Under the pieces are notes generated by a model. The model had not been told where the DNA came from, made no database searches, and worked only from the letters and a program-made list of their open reading frames with translations. The position numbers and the translations under genes were made by a program. DNA of 13,479 nt. Source: JANOQP01 sp044227705. GTDB lineage: Bacteria > Bacteroidota > Bacteroidia > Chitinophagales > Saprospiraceae. The stretch covers positions 1 to 13,479 of the forward strand of contig JBGAWE010000124.1 of assembly GCA_044227705.1 (NCBI GenBank). The letters are read 5' to 3'. Shown here in pieces: positions 1 to 7,786 of this stretch; position 1 is the stretch's first letter, and each line of letters opens with the position of its first letter.

Positions 1-706
1 GGTCGAGGACGGAGTAGTATGGCCCGCCGGTCGAGCCGGAAAGCGTGGCCTCTTGCAGGGTCGAGCCGTCGGAGAAGACGTTGTCGTTGGCCGGGGCGAT
101 GGGGTCGGCGCCCCAAGTGGAGTAGGGGGCGTTGGAGGTCAAAAGGGCGTTCTTCTCCGCCGTCGGGAAGCAGAGCTGCGTGATTTTTTTCGACACCCAG
201 CCCGAGCAGGAGCCGGCTGTTCCACCTGTGAAAATCTCGAAATGGATATGGCAGGTGCGCCCCGAGTACCAGCCGGGGAACTTGGTCTCGAAGGTGACGT
301 TGCCCGCCGAGTCGGTGATGCCGATGCCCCGGAACCAGCGGGCCGAGCTGTTGTTCTGCGAGCCGTTGTGGCCGGTGGTGGTGTAGCCCGAGTAGTAGCC
401 CTCGGCACTGCAGTGCCAGATGTCGACGCGGGCACCGGCGAGGGCGGCGCAGTTGGTCGAGCCGGTGATGTTCAGGGTGACAAAGTGCGTCACCCCCGGC
501 TTGTCCTCGTGGATGACGGTGCGCCAGTAGGTCGAGGTGCCGCAGAGCGAGAGCGGGTACGGCCCCGAGGTCTCCGTCGGGATGACGGTGCAGATGGGCG
601 GCGCGGCGGGTGCGGCCTTCCCAAAGGGCCTCGCCTCCGAGCGGCGCGCGACGAGCGAGGCGGCCCCCGCGAGGCCGATGGACTTGAGGAAATCTTTCCG
701 TTTCAT
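1..706 (-). CDS. Exported intradiol ring-cleavage dioxygenase family protein (3' part cut by window edge)
   Basis: The frame runs open from an ATG at 706 to the left edge (235 codons), so the C-terminus lies outside the window. It resembles catechol/protocatechuate intradiol dioxygenases, Fe(III) enzymes that split aromatic rings between the two hydroxyls. Visible hallmarks are an early TETSGPYPL segment (residues 44-52), the ARVDIWHC strand followed by GYYSGY (residues 92-108), and PGWYSGRTCHIHFEI (from residue 144). Likely iron ligands are Tyr105, Tyr147, His153 and His155, with Arg150 near the active site. The N-terminus MKRKDFLKSIGLAGAASL is a Tat-like signal with RK in place of RR, so export is likely. 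The family is secure; the substrate is unknown. It lies 112 bp downstream of the small membrane protein gene, and a hairpin sits in the gap. The start is chosen because the signal peptide begins there. Confidence 0.88.
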   Translation of the reverse strand, partial: MKRKDFLKSIGLAGAASLVARRSEARPFGKAAPAAPPICTVIPTETSGPYPLSLCGTSTYWRTVIHEDKPGVTHFVTLNITGSTNCAALAGARVDIWHCSAEGYYSGYTTTGHNGSQNNSSARWFRGIGITDSAGNVTFETKFPGWYSGRTCHIHFEIFTGGTAGSCSGWVSKKITQLCFPTAEKNALLTSNAPYSTWGADPIAPANDNVFSDGSTLQEATLSGSTGGPYYSVLD

Positions 707-721
707 AGAAAAAACCAGGTT

Positions 722-757
722 GGTGAACGAAAGGCGTCTCTTTCAGGCAGGTTCACC
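722..757 (-). other. Hairpin in the leader upstream of the intradiol dioxygenase gene
   Basis: A perfect 7-bp outer inverted repeat (GGTGAAC at 722-728, GTTCACC at 751-757) encloses a 5-bp inner stem (GAAAG at 729-733, CTTTC at 740-744), with a six-base bulge on one side. It lies 16 bp upstream of the dioxygenase start on the minus strand. No T-run follows it, so it is more likely an operator or RNA leader structure than a terminator. Its function is not known. Confidence 0.4.
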
Positions 758-818
758 GGGCGAAACGGAAGGAGGGCGAAATGGGGTTGCGTGAAAGCTT
801 TAGCGCAGGGCAGAGCCG

Positions 819-1280
819 TCAGCGCAGCCCCTTGATTTTCCCAAACAAGGCCCACATCTCGGGATTCTCTTTCAAAAACAGCTTCAGATTGGACTTCGAC
901 GGCCGAAAGCTGATGCGCCGCCCGAACACGCCCGGCTCGTGCAGCCAGATGTCGACGACATCCACCCAGAGCCTCCGCCCCGGCTCGACGCGCTCGACAG
1001 AGGCCCACGTGTAGCGGGCGTTCTTCCAAAAGTCGGTGACGAAAAAGCTCTCCGTGTCCGCCTCGACGCGCCGCATCTGCCAGCCCGTTTTTGCGATGAA
1101 GAACATGACCGCCGACCAGACGGCGAGGAAGAAAAAATTCTTCGGCATGCCGATGAACCCGGCGATGCTCACGTCCTCGTTGAGGATTGCGGCGAAGACG
1201 AGCAGCGTCGTCGCCGTACCGAGGAAAAAGGGGAGGAAGATGCGCCAGAAGAGCGTCGAGTTGGAGGATAGCTGGGTCAC
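819..1280 (-). CDS. Small membrane protein with two helices and a cytoplasmic PH-like C-terminal domain
   Basis: A 153-residue protein starting with GTG at 1280, 11 bp after the stop of the nucleotidyltransferase gene, so probably translated from the same mRNA. Two hydrophobic helices are seen at about residues 11-33 (FWRIFLPFFLGTATTLLVFA) and 48-67 (NFFFLAVWSAVMFFIAKTGW). They are followed by a soluble segment rich in predicted strands (residues 70-145: ESFFVTD, RRLWVDVVDIWL, GRRISFRPS). This layout resembles small bacterial membrane proteins with a PH-like domain, but no diagnostic motif is present and the assignment is tentative. No nearer alternative ATG gives a complete first helix, which supports the GTG start. 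The function is unknown. A role beside the sugar nucleotidyltransferase is only suggested by adjacency. Confidence 0.7.
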   Translation of the reverse strand: MTQLSSNSTLFWRIFLPFFLGTATTLLVFAAILNEDVSIAGFIGMPKNFFFLAVWSAVMFFIAKTGWQMRRVEADTESFFVTDFWKNARYTWASVERVEPGRRLWVDVVDIWLHEPGVFGRRISFRPSKSNLKLFLKENPEMWALFGKIKGLR

Positions 1281-1291
1281 GGGAGGCAGGT

Positions 1292-2302
1292 TCAGTTTTT
1301 GAAGTCGCAGAAATCTCCCACGTTCAGCTCACCTTTAGAGGCGAGGTAGGAGCTGTGCTGCCCAATCATGGTGGAAGTAAGGACCGCGTTTTTCACTCGC
1401 GCCTTTTGCTGGACGATGCTGTCGGAAATCACGCAGTTATCGACCGTCGCACCCTCGCCGATGCTGGCGTGCGGGCCGACGACGGAGTTCCTGATCTTAG
1501 CCCCCTCGCCCACGAAGCTCGGCTCGATGACGACGGAGTTTTCGAGTGTCGAGTTTTTGGAAATCAGATTTTCGCCCGCCGCGTTGCGCAGGGCTAGCAT
1601 CCGGGCGTTGGAGTGGAGGACGGCCTCTTTGTTGCCACAGTCGAGCCATTCCTCGACCGAGGCTGTTTTGAATTTTAGACCGTCGGCGCGGAGCTTTTCG
1701 AGGCAGGTGGTCAGTTGGAACTCGCCCTTTTCGCGCAGGTTGTTCGTGATGACGTGGTCGATGGCGGCGCGGAGCTTCTCCGCTTCGCGGAAATAGTAGA
1801 TGCCGACGATGGCGAGGTCGGAGACGAACTGCGCGGGTTTTTCCACAAAATCCGTGATGAAACCGGCCGCATCGAGCTTCACCACGCCAAATGACGACGG
1901 GTTATCGACGCGGTTGACCCAGATGATGCCGTCCTCTTTTTGGTCAAATTGAAATTCAGCTTTGAACAGCGTGTCGGCAAACGCGACGATGCACTTCCCA
2001 TCGAGGCAGTCGGCCGCCTGCTGAATGGCGTGGGCGATTCCGAGGGCCTGTTTTTGGTGGAAGATGCGGCCGGTCGCGCCCTTTTTGGCGGCGATGCCGA
2101 GCAAATCTTGTTCGACCTCTTCCCCAAAATCGCCGGTGATAAAGGCGATTTCGTCGATTCGGCCGCCGTAGCTCTTGGCCAACAAGTCGACGAGGTGCTC
2201 AATGATGGGCTTGCCCGCGACGGGCACGAGCGGCTTCGGGACGGTCAGGGTGTGGGGCCGAAGCCGGGTGCCGCGCCCGGCCATCGGGATGACGATTTTC
2301 AT
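1292..2302 (-). CDS. Sugar-phosphate nucleotidyltransferase with left-handed beta-helix tail
   Basis: A complete 336-residue protein. The N-terminal Rossmann-type nucleotidyltransferase domain (about residues 1-235) carries the signature MAGRGTRLRPHTLTVPKPL (residues 7-25) that binds the NTP, followed by VAGKPIIEH. Further family motifs are LGIAHAI (87-93), FADTLF (108-113), FVEKPAQF, EFQLTTCLEKL and EEWLDCGNKEAVL. From about residue 249 hexapeptide-like repeats (NSVVIEPSFVGEGAKIRNSV, GPHASIGEGATVDNCVI) form a short left-handed beta-helix, as in GlmU- or archaeal-type sugar-1-phosphate nucleotidyltransferases. It should couple a sugar-1-phosphate to a nucleotide in the cytoplasm for glycan or cell-surface synthesis. 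Glucose, mannose and GlcNAc forms cannot be separated by eye. It is downstream of the DUF4249 gene across a 156-bp spacer with a hairpin repeat, so it may have its own promoter. Confidence 0.9.
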   Translation of the reverse strand: MKIVIPMAGRGTRLRPHTLTVPKPLVPVAGKPIIEHLVDLLAKSYGGRIDEIAFITGDFGEEVEQDLLGIAAKKGATGRIFHQKQALGIAHAIQQAADCLDGKCIVAFADTLFKAEFQFDQKEDGIIWVNRVDNPSSFGVVKLDAAGFITDFVEKPAQFVSDLAIVGIYYFREAEKLRAAIDHVITNNLREKGEFQLTTCLEKLRADGLKFKTASVEEWLDCGNKEAVLHSNARMLALRNAAGENLISKNSTLENSVVIEPSFVGEGAKIRNSVVGPHASIGEGATVDNCVISDSIVQQKARVKNAVLTSTMIGQHSSYLASKGELNVGDFCDFKN

Positions 2303-2372
2303 GTGTGAGCTGTGGTGGTGAGTTTAGCGGGGGCGGGGTTTCCTGTAAAACCGCCACAAAAGAAGGCAGCCC

Positions 2373-2442
2373 GGCCGTTTTGGCGTCCTCGTCAACAACT
2401 TCGACATCAAAAAAAGTTGTTCCGACGATGCCAACAACGGCC
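2373..2442. repeat. Dispersed hairpin repeat, copy 1
   Basis: An imperfect palindrome in the 156-bp spacer between the DUF4249 gene and the nucleotidyltransferase gene. The arms at 2373-2401 and 2414-2442 pair through GGCCGTT (outer 7 bp), TTGGC/GCCAA, TCGTC/GACGA and AACAACTT/AAGTTGTT (inner 8 bp), with small bulges and a 12-base loop. The outer and inner parts match a second element at 7681-7746 in the same orientation and order. No T-run follows on either side, so it is not a standard intrinsic terminator. It resembles REP-like or MITE-like intergenic palindromes; mobility is not shown. Confidence 0.75.
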
Positions 2443-2458
2443 GCCCGCCCCCTGCAAC

Positions 2459-3262
2459 TCACCGCAGCACCCGCGTTTTTTCCGACACGGCCACCGCGCT
2501 GAAATGCCCCAGCGCTCCGCCAGACCAGTTGGAGGTCGGGTTGGTCGGGGCCGCCGAGCCGCCGCCCTGGTCGCTGACGATGAGCAGCAGGGTGTTGAAA
2601 TAGTCGTACCCCGCCCGGTCCATCGAGATGAGTTCGACGCGCACGGAGTCGTTCGCCTCGAAGCTGTCCACCCACAGCGGGATTTGGATTTGGTTGCCGT
2701 CCACGAGGCGGTCGTCGATGAGTTCGAGCTTGTCGCCCTCGAGGTGTGGCACGCCGTTGACGGTCGAGCGGAAGCGGTAGTAGTTGCCCACGCCGACCGG
2801 GTCTTTGAAATGGAGGTAAACGTCGAGCGAATCGGCGGGCAGGCTGCCGAAGGGCGGCTGGTCTTTCACCTTAAAAGTGAGCGAGTCGAGCGGCACGGCG
2901 ACGGGCATCTGGCTGACGGCGGTGTACGTCTCGCCGCCGGTTTCGACGGTCAGCGTGTAGCTCGTCCCCTCCTTGCCGGTGTAGCTGTCGAGGGTGTACC
3001 GCCCGCCGCCCGCGTTGGCGAGGGCGAACGACGAGCCGCCGGTCTCCGTCAGGGTGACGGTCGCGTCGGTCACGGGCGTGGGCTGTGAGGTGCCGAAATA
3101 GTCGCCCGTGCGGCTGATTTTCACCTCGAAACTGGTGCGGCCGCCGACCAGTTCGGCCTCGATTACGAGGCGCGGATCGGCAGAGTTGAGGTCGGGGTTG
3201 ATGACCTTGGTGCAGGCGGCGAGCGCCACGAAGGGGATGGCAAAAAGGAGTTTCTTTCTCAT
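2459..3262 (-). CDS. DUF4249-type outer membrane-associated lipoprotein
   Basis: A complete 267-residue protein whose N-terminus MRKKLLFAIPFVALAAC is a lipoprotein signal, with the lipobox cysteine at residue 17. The mature part opens with a beta-rich domain (RLVIEAELVGG, FEVKISRTGDYFG, VTDATVTLTETGG, GRYTLDSYTGKEGTSYTLTV), then YTAVSQMPVAVPLDSLTFKV and YYRFRSTVNG, and ends GGALGHFSAVAVSEKTRVLR. This is the usual pattern of DUF4249 proteins in Bacteroidota, which are almost always encoded beside a TonB-dependent receptor. Its ATG overlaps the receptor stop by 4 bp (ATGA), implying translational coupling. By analogy with SusD-like partners it may help the receptor capture substrate at the cell surface. 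That role is inference, and the ligand is unknown. Confidence 0.87.
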   Translation of the reverse strand: MRKKLLFAIPFVALAACTKVINPDLNSADPRLVIEAELVGGRTSFEVKISRTGDYFGTSQPTPVTDATVTLTETGGSSFALANAGGGRYTLDSYTGKEGTSYTLTVETGGETYTAVSQMPVAVPLDSLTFKVKDQPPFGSLPADSLDVYLHFKDPVGVGNYYRFRSTVNGVPHLEGDKLELIDDRLVDGNQIQIPLWVDSFEANDSVRVELISMDRAGYDYFNTLLLIVSDQGGGSAAPTNPTSNWSGGALGHFSAVAVSEKTRVLR

Positions 3263-5592
3263 TTGAACTTGAAATTGTAGGTGACCGATGGGATGATTTT
3301 GAACAGCGCCGTTTGCACTGCTTCTGTCTTCGAGGGGTCGTCCTCGTTCTGCTGGAAGGTGATGGTGTAGGCGTTCTCGCGCCCGTAGGTGTTGAAGACG
3401 GAGAAGTTCCAGCTCGATTCGTAGTGCTTGCGCTGTTTGGCCAGCAGGGTCACGCCGAGGTCGAGGCGGTGGTAGTTGGGGTAGCGGTAGCCGTTGCGCT
3501 CGGTGTAGAGCGGCACCTGCTGGCCCTCGATTTCATATTTCCCGGAGGGGAAGGTGGCCGCGTCGCCGGTGTAGAAAATCCAGTTGGCCGAGACGGTCAC
3601 CTTCTTCGAGAGCTTGTAAATCCCGACCACCGAGAGGTCGTGGATGCGGTCCTGCTTGGCTGGATACTGGTCGCCGCCGTCGATGGCCGGGAACTTGCGC
3701 AGCGACCGCGAAAGGGTGTAGCTCACCCAGCCCGTCAGTCGGCCCCGGTTCTTTTTCAGGTAAAATTCCGCGCCGTAGGCCTCGCCCTTTCCGTAGGTCA
3801 GCGCGCCCTCGTACTCGGCGTTGAAGACGAGGTCGGCCCCGTTTCGGTAGTCGATTTGGTTGCGCAGCGTCTTGTAGTAGGTCTCGAAGCTGGCCTCGTA
3901 GGCGTTCTCCGCGAAGTTGCGGAAATACCCGACCGAGGCCTGGTCGATTATCTGCGGCTTCACGTTGTTCGAGCTTGGCACCCAGAGGTCGGTCGGGTTG
4001 CTGGTCGTCGAGTTCGACAGGAGGTGCATGTACTGGATGTTCCGCCCGAAACCGCCCTTTAGAGAGCTGGTCTCGTCGAGCTGATATTTCAGGCCAAGCC
4101 TTGGCTCGAGGCCGCCGTAATACTTGATGCGCTCGCCTCTTTTATAGGTCTTCTCGCCCGTTTTGTCCCCTTTTTCGTCGAAGGTGTAGGCCGTTCCTTT
4201 CCCGACATAGTCGAAAAAGGAGTAGCGGATGCCGTAGTTGACGCCGAGTTTCGGGGTGGCCTTCCAGTCGTTCTGGGCGTATATGCCGCCCTCGCGGGCA
4301 TATTTCCGGGCCGTTTTCGAGTCGGAGAAGGAGCTTTCCTCGCCCGCCTCGAGCGTCGTCGGGAGGAAGGTGTGGTTGATGAAGTTGCCGCCGAACTTGA
4401 CGGTGTTCCTCGAATTCGGGAAGAAGCTGAAGTCCTGCTTGATGTTCACGTCCTGAATCGAGGCCTTCACGTTGATGTCCGCGCCCGTCGCGCCGAAGCC
4501 GAACTGGTAGTCGAAGTTCGAGAAGATGGCCGAAGTGTTCGAGAACAGTTTCTCGTTGAAAAGGTGGTTCCAGCGGAGGGTGCCGGTGGCGTTGCCCCAG
4601 TCGAGGGTGAAGACGCTCGCGCCCAGCACGTCGCGGCCGAAATAGCCGGAGAGGAAGAGTCGGTCGCGCTTCGAGAGGCGGTAGTTGGCCTTCGCGTTGA
4701 GGTCGTAGAAGTAGAGGCGCGTGTTGCGGGTGCTCTCTTTTTTGGAGAATTTGAGGAAGACGTCGGCATAGGTGCGCCGGGCGGAGACGATGAACGAGCC
4801 TTCGTCCTTTTGCAGCGGCCCCTCCAAAGTCAGCCGCGATGAGATGGCCCCGAGGCCGCCGCTGGCCGCGAAGTGCTTGTTGTTGCCGTCCTTCATCTTG
4901 ATGTCGAGGACGCTGGAGCCGCGCCCGCCATATTCAGCGGGCATGTTGCCTTTGTAAAGCGTCACGTCCTTCAAGGCGTCGGAGTTGAAGACGGAGAAGA
5001 AGCCCAGCAGGTGCGAGGCGTTGTAGACCGGCGCCTCGTCCAGCAGGATGAGGTTCTGGTCGACGGCGCCGCCGCGCACATAGAAACCGGCGTTCCCGTC
5101 GCCCGCCTGCTTCACGCCGGGGGTCATCTGGAGGGTCTTGATGATGTCCTTTTCGCCGAAAATCACGGGCACGCTCTCCACATCCTTCGGGTCGAGCTTG
5201 ACGACGGACATCTCGTTTTTCGAGACGTTCTTGTCCTCCTTCTCGGCTTTGACGACGACCTCTTTGATGACCGTCGCCGTCTCGGGCTGCAGCTCGCGGT
5301 CGATTTTGAGGTTGCGGTCGAGGGTGATTTTCTCCTCGACGGCAGTCAGCCCGATGAACTGGAAGCGGAGGGTGTAAGTCCCCTTCGGCAGGGTGAGGGA
5401 GTAGAAGCCGTAGGTGTTCGAGGCCGTCCCGACGCCCGGCCGCTCCTTGACTAGGACGGTCGCGCCGATGAGGTCCTCGCCGTTGGAGGCGTCCTTCAGG
5501 GTGCCGTTGATGGTGAAGTTCTGGCCCCGCGCGGCCGTCGCGGCGAGCATGGCGAGGGCCAGAAAGGCGGTGTTGGCTTTTTTCAATAGCAT
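3259..5592 (-). CDS. TonB-dependent outer membrane receptor with carboxypeptidase-regulatory-like N-terminal domain
   Basis: A 777-residue receptor. The start is placed at the ATG at 5592 because MLLKKANTAFLALAMLAATA (residues 1-20) is a clear signal peptide, ending near ARGQ; the frame is open for a further 390 bp upstream but that part has no protein character. Residues 26-105 form a CarboxypepD_reg-like beta-sandwich (INGTLKDASNGEDLIGATVL, YGFYSLTLPKGTYTLRFQFI). Then comes VIKEVVVKAEKED, a possible TonB-box region, and a plug domain (about 125-235) with FGEKDIIKTLQMTPGV, GFYVRGGAVDQNLILLDEAP and YGGRGSSVLDIKMKDG. The rest is a beta-barrel with many aromatic strands, closing with SVTYNFKFK. 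It should import an unknown ligand across the outer membrane with TonB energy. It is coupled to the downstream DUF4249 gene, the common Bacteroidota pairing. Confidence 0.92.
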   Translation of the reverse strand: MLLKKANTAFLALAMLAATAARGQNFTINGTLKDASNGEDLIGATVLVKERPGVGTASNTYGFYSLTLPKGTYTLRFQFIGLTAVEEKITLDRNLKIDRELQPETATVIKEVVVKAEKEDKNVSKNEMSVVKLDPKDVESVPVIFGEKDIIKTLQMTPGVKQAGDGNAGFYVRGGAVDQNLILLDEAPVYNASHLLGFFSVFNSDALKDVTLYKGNMPAEYGGRGSSVLDIKMKDGNNKHFAASGGLGAISSRLTLEGPLQKDEGSFIVSARRTYADVFLKFSKKESTRNTRLYFYDLNAKANYRLSKRDRLFLSGYFGRDVLGASVFTLDWGNATGTLRWNHLFNEKLFSNTSAIFSNFDYQFGFGATGADINVKASIQDVNIKQDFSFFPNSRNTVKFGGNFINHTFLPTTLEAGEESSFSDSKTARKYAREGGIYAQNDWKATPKLGVNYGIRYSFFDYVGKGTAYTFDEKGDKTGEKTYKRGERIKYYGGLEPRLGLKYQLDETSSLKGGFGRNIQYMHLLSNSTTSNPTDLWVPSSNNVKPQIIDQASVGYFRNFAENAYEASFETYYKTLRNQIDYRNGADLVFNAEYEGALTYGKGEAYGAEFYLKKNRGRLTGWVSYTLSRSLRKFPAIDGGDQYPAKQDRIHDLSVVGIYKLSKKVTVSANWIFYTGDAATFPSGKYEIEGQQVPLYTERNGYRYPNYHRLDLGVTLLAKQRKHYESSWNFSVFNTYGRENAYTITFQQNEDDPSKTEAVQTALFKIIPSVTYNFKFK

Positions 5593-6014
5593 AAAAACTG
5601 GGTTGAGTTTGCGGTTTGGCGGCGCGAAGCTGGCCCGGCCGCCGCCGGATTTTCGGAAATTACGGACGAAAGACGGGCCTTCTTTGACAAACGGTTGGGC
5701 CGCGATTGACCGAGCGGGCGAAACCCCGGCCACCCCAAAACGCCCGACATTTTGAGAGACGGGCGGGGCGGGGATTTGCTTTGTTGGCCGTCCGGTTTTT
5801 TCAAAAAAATCTCGGCTGGGCAGAGGGTCTCGATGCCGAATTTGATTGGCGGGCAAAAATTGGGAGGCGATTTTTTCCCATTTGAAAAGAGCGGCTACCT
5901 TCATGGCCGCATTCTCCCGCCGTCCCGTGTCTTTGAAAAACGAGAGCGGGGCCTTCCCCTCGATGTTCCCCGAAGCCGCCAATCGTCCATCAGCCCATTC
6001 TCAAATCCAGAAAG
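5593..6014. other. 422-bp divergent intergenic region between the TonB receptor and DUF1800 genes
   Basis: This stretch separates two divergent gene clusters and must hold their promoters, but no element closely matching the Bacteroidota -33 TTTG / -7 TAnnTTTG consensus stands out on either strand. On the minus strand the receptor frame stays open throughout, which I attribute to high GC. A short inverted repeat is present (CGCCCG at 5741-5746, CGGGCG at 5760-5765), giving a weak hairpin in the receptor leader. Short A/T tracts occur at about 5795-5809 and 5870-5890. No gene is supported here. Confidence 0.5.
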
Positions 6015-7679
6015 ATGGCTTCTCTCAACCCAGTCTCCGGCAACCTCGGCCAAAAAAGGGCCGCCCACCTGCTCCGCCGGACGAGCTTCAACTTCAACAA
6101 AACAAAGGTCGACAGCCTCGCCGCCATGACCGGCCCGAACGCAGTCGCGCAGATGCTCGTCCAAAAACCGCTCTGGGACGCGCAGCCCTGGTGGGTCGAC
6201 ACGGCCACGCCGACCAACCCGGCCGTGACCTTCTGCCTGCCGTACACGACCGCGCTGCCGCTGCCGTCGCAGGACTTTGTCTTCATCCCATACGTCCTTG
6301 GCTGGTGGGGCCACGAGGCGGTGCGCGACGCGGGCATCGGCCACAAAATGGAGCTGTTCCTCCACCAGAACGGGGTCGTGAACGCGCAGGTCTTCGGCTC
6401 GCAGTACCTGTTCGACTACATGCAGTTGTTGCGCTTCTATGCTTTGGGGAGCTATAAAAAATTCATCACGAAGCTCGTCGTCGACAACACGATGCTCGTC
6501 TACCTGAACAACAACTCCAACTCGGCAGCTAACCCCAACGAGAACTTCGCCCGTGAGTTTTTGGAGCTTTTCACCATCGGAAAGGGGCCGACCATCGCGC
6601 CGGGCAACTACACGAACTACACCGAGGACGACGTCATCGCTGCCGCCAAGCTGCTGACCGGCTTCCGCGTCGTTTACCGCTCGAACTACACCGGCAACCT
6701 CGACCCGGACACAGGCATCTTGCGCGGCTATGCCAAGATTTCGAGCCACGACAAGACGGCCAAGACTTTTAGTTCGGCCTTTCAAAACACGACGATTCAG
6801 GGCGCGACGACGGCGGCCGCGATGTGGACGGAGCTGCAGCAGTTCATCGACATGGTCTTCAACCAAATCGAGACGGCGCGGAACATCGTGAGGAAGCTCT
6901 ACCACCAGTTCGTCCACAAGACCATCACGCCGGAAATCGAGACGGACATCATCCAGCCGCTGGCCGACCTGCTGAAATCGGGCGACTATGAAATGAAACC
7001 CGTTCTCAAAAAACTCTTTGAGAGCGAGCATTTCTACGCCGCCGACGACCCGACGAACACGCACCGCATCGGCGGCCTCATCAAGTCGCCGCTGGAAACC
7101 AGCTTCCACGCGCTCAATTTCTTCGGCGTGACCCTGCCCGACCCGGTGACGGCGAACGTGGCCCATTACCAGCAGTTTTTCAACCAGGCAGTCTACACCC
7201 GGATGCTCGGGATGGCGGGGATGGCGCTGTTCAACCCGAGCGACGTGTCGGGCTACTCGGGCTATTACCAGTCGCCGGAGTACACGCGGGCTTGGTTCAA
7301 CTCGAGCACCATCATCTCGCGCTACCGCCTGCCGGACATGCTGTTGAACGGGAAGCGGACCATCGGCTCCTCGCCGAACACGACCATCGCCATCAAGCTG
7401 GACTTCGTCGCGTGGGTGAAAACGAGCGGCATTGTGCCCGACCCGTCGGACGCGGACGCGCTCGTGCGGGCCTTGATCAAATACCTTTTCCCCGACGATG
7501 TGCAGGACGAGCGGGTGGCCTATTTCCGCGACACCGTCTTCTTGAACAACCTCCCCGCCTCCGAGTGGGCCTACGAGTGGAACAAGTACAAGTCGACCGG
7601 CTCGGCGACAGAGGTGACGCTGTGGCTGACGCGGCTGTTCAAGGCGTTGCTTTACTCGCAGGAGTATCAATTGATGTGA
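6015..7679 (+). CDS. DUF1800 family protein
   Basis: A complete 554-residue DUF1800 protein. Typical landmarks appear in family order: AAHLLRRTSF near the N-terminus, YVLGWWGHEAVRD (about residue 92), FDYMQLLRFYALGSYKKFI, NPNENFAREFLELFTIGKG (from residue 173), YTEDDVIAAAKLLTGFRV, SSHDKTAKTF, FNQIETARNIVRKLYHQFV, KPVLKKLFESEHFY and HRIGGLIKSPLE. The biochemical function of the family is unknown. It is commonly encoded next to a DUF1501 protein, as here, and the two are assumed to work together. No signal peptide is visible at MASLNPVSG, unlike the exported DUF1501 partner. The start follows AGAAAG, a modest ribosome-binding sequence, and gives the usual family N-terminus. It is divergent from the TonB receptor. 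The downstream gene begins 107 bp later, across a hairpin repeat. Confidence 0.9.
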   Translation: MASLNPVSGNLGQKRAAHLLRRTSFNFNKTKVDSLAAMTGPNAVAQMLVQKPLWDAQPWWVDTATPTNPAVTFCLPYTTALPLPSQDFVFIPYVLGWWGHEAVRDAGIGHKMELFLHQNGVVNAQVFGSQYLFDYMQLLRFYALGSYKKFITKLVVDNTMLVYLNNNSNSAANPNENFAREFLELFTIGKGPTIAPGNYTNYTEDDVIAAAKLLTGFRVVYRSNYTGNLDPDTGILRGYAKISSHDKTAKTFSSAFQNTTIQGATTAAAMWTELQQFIDMVFNQIETARNIVRKLYHQFVHKTITPEIETDIIQPLADLLKSGDYEMKPVLKKLFESEHFYAADDPTNTHRIGGLIKSPLETSFHALNFFGVTLPDPVTANVAHYQQFFNQAVYTRMLGMAGMALFNPSDVSGYSGYYQSPEYTRAWFNSSTIISRYRLPDMLLNGKRTIGSSPNTTIAIKLDFVAWVKTSGIVPDPSDADALVRALIKYLFPDDVQDERVAYFRDTVFLNNLPASEWAYEWNKYKSTGSATEVTLWLTRLFKALLYSQEYQLM

Positions 7680-7680
7680 T

Positions 7681-7746
7681 GGCCTTTGTTGGCGTCCCTG
7701 TCGACAACCTGCACGAGAGTTGTTGGCGGGGACGCCAACAACGGCC
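7681..7746. repeat. Dispersed hairpin repeat, copy 2
   Basis: A near-perfect palindrome between the DUF1800 and DUF1501 genes, starting 1 bp after the DUF1800 stop codon. Arms of 28 bases (7681-7708 and 7719-7746) pair with 24 Watson-Crick pairs, three G-T wobbles and one mismatch around a 10-base loop. The core TTTGTTGGCGTCCC is matched by GGGACGCCAACAA. The arms and their right flank match copy 1 at 2373-2442. No T-run follows, so it is not a standard terminator. It may stabilise or process the mRNA between the two cistrons, which is inference. Confidence 0.8.
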
Positions 7747-7786
7747 GGCCCCTCTCGATTTCATTTCAAAAAAAATCACAGGCAAC

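Noticed and set aside
5777..5795. Possible third, degenerate copy of the hairpin repeat (CTTTGTTGGCCGTCCGG)
   Set aside because: Only one short arm resembles the repeat and no matching second arm follows, so chance similarity cannot be excluded.
5593..5982. A 130-codon open extension upstream of the TonB receptor start, in the same frame
   Set aside because: A clear signal peptide begins at the ATG at 5592. The extension has no domain-like pattern and lies in a divergent promoter region, so it is a high-GC open frame.
5901..7670. Long open frame on the minus strand opposite the DUF1800 gene, and similar ones opposite DUF1501 (7766-9514) and the EF-G paralogue (9969-11804)
   Set aside because: They are rich in Arg, Val, Gly and Asp with no recognisable motifs, while the plus-strand frames carry clear family motifs. 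They are antisense shadows of high-GC genes.
7292..7786. A 165-codon open extension upstream of the DUF1501 start
   Set aside because: It runs through the DUF1800 coding region and the hairpin repeat in another frame. The twin-arginine signal starts at 7787.
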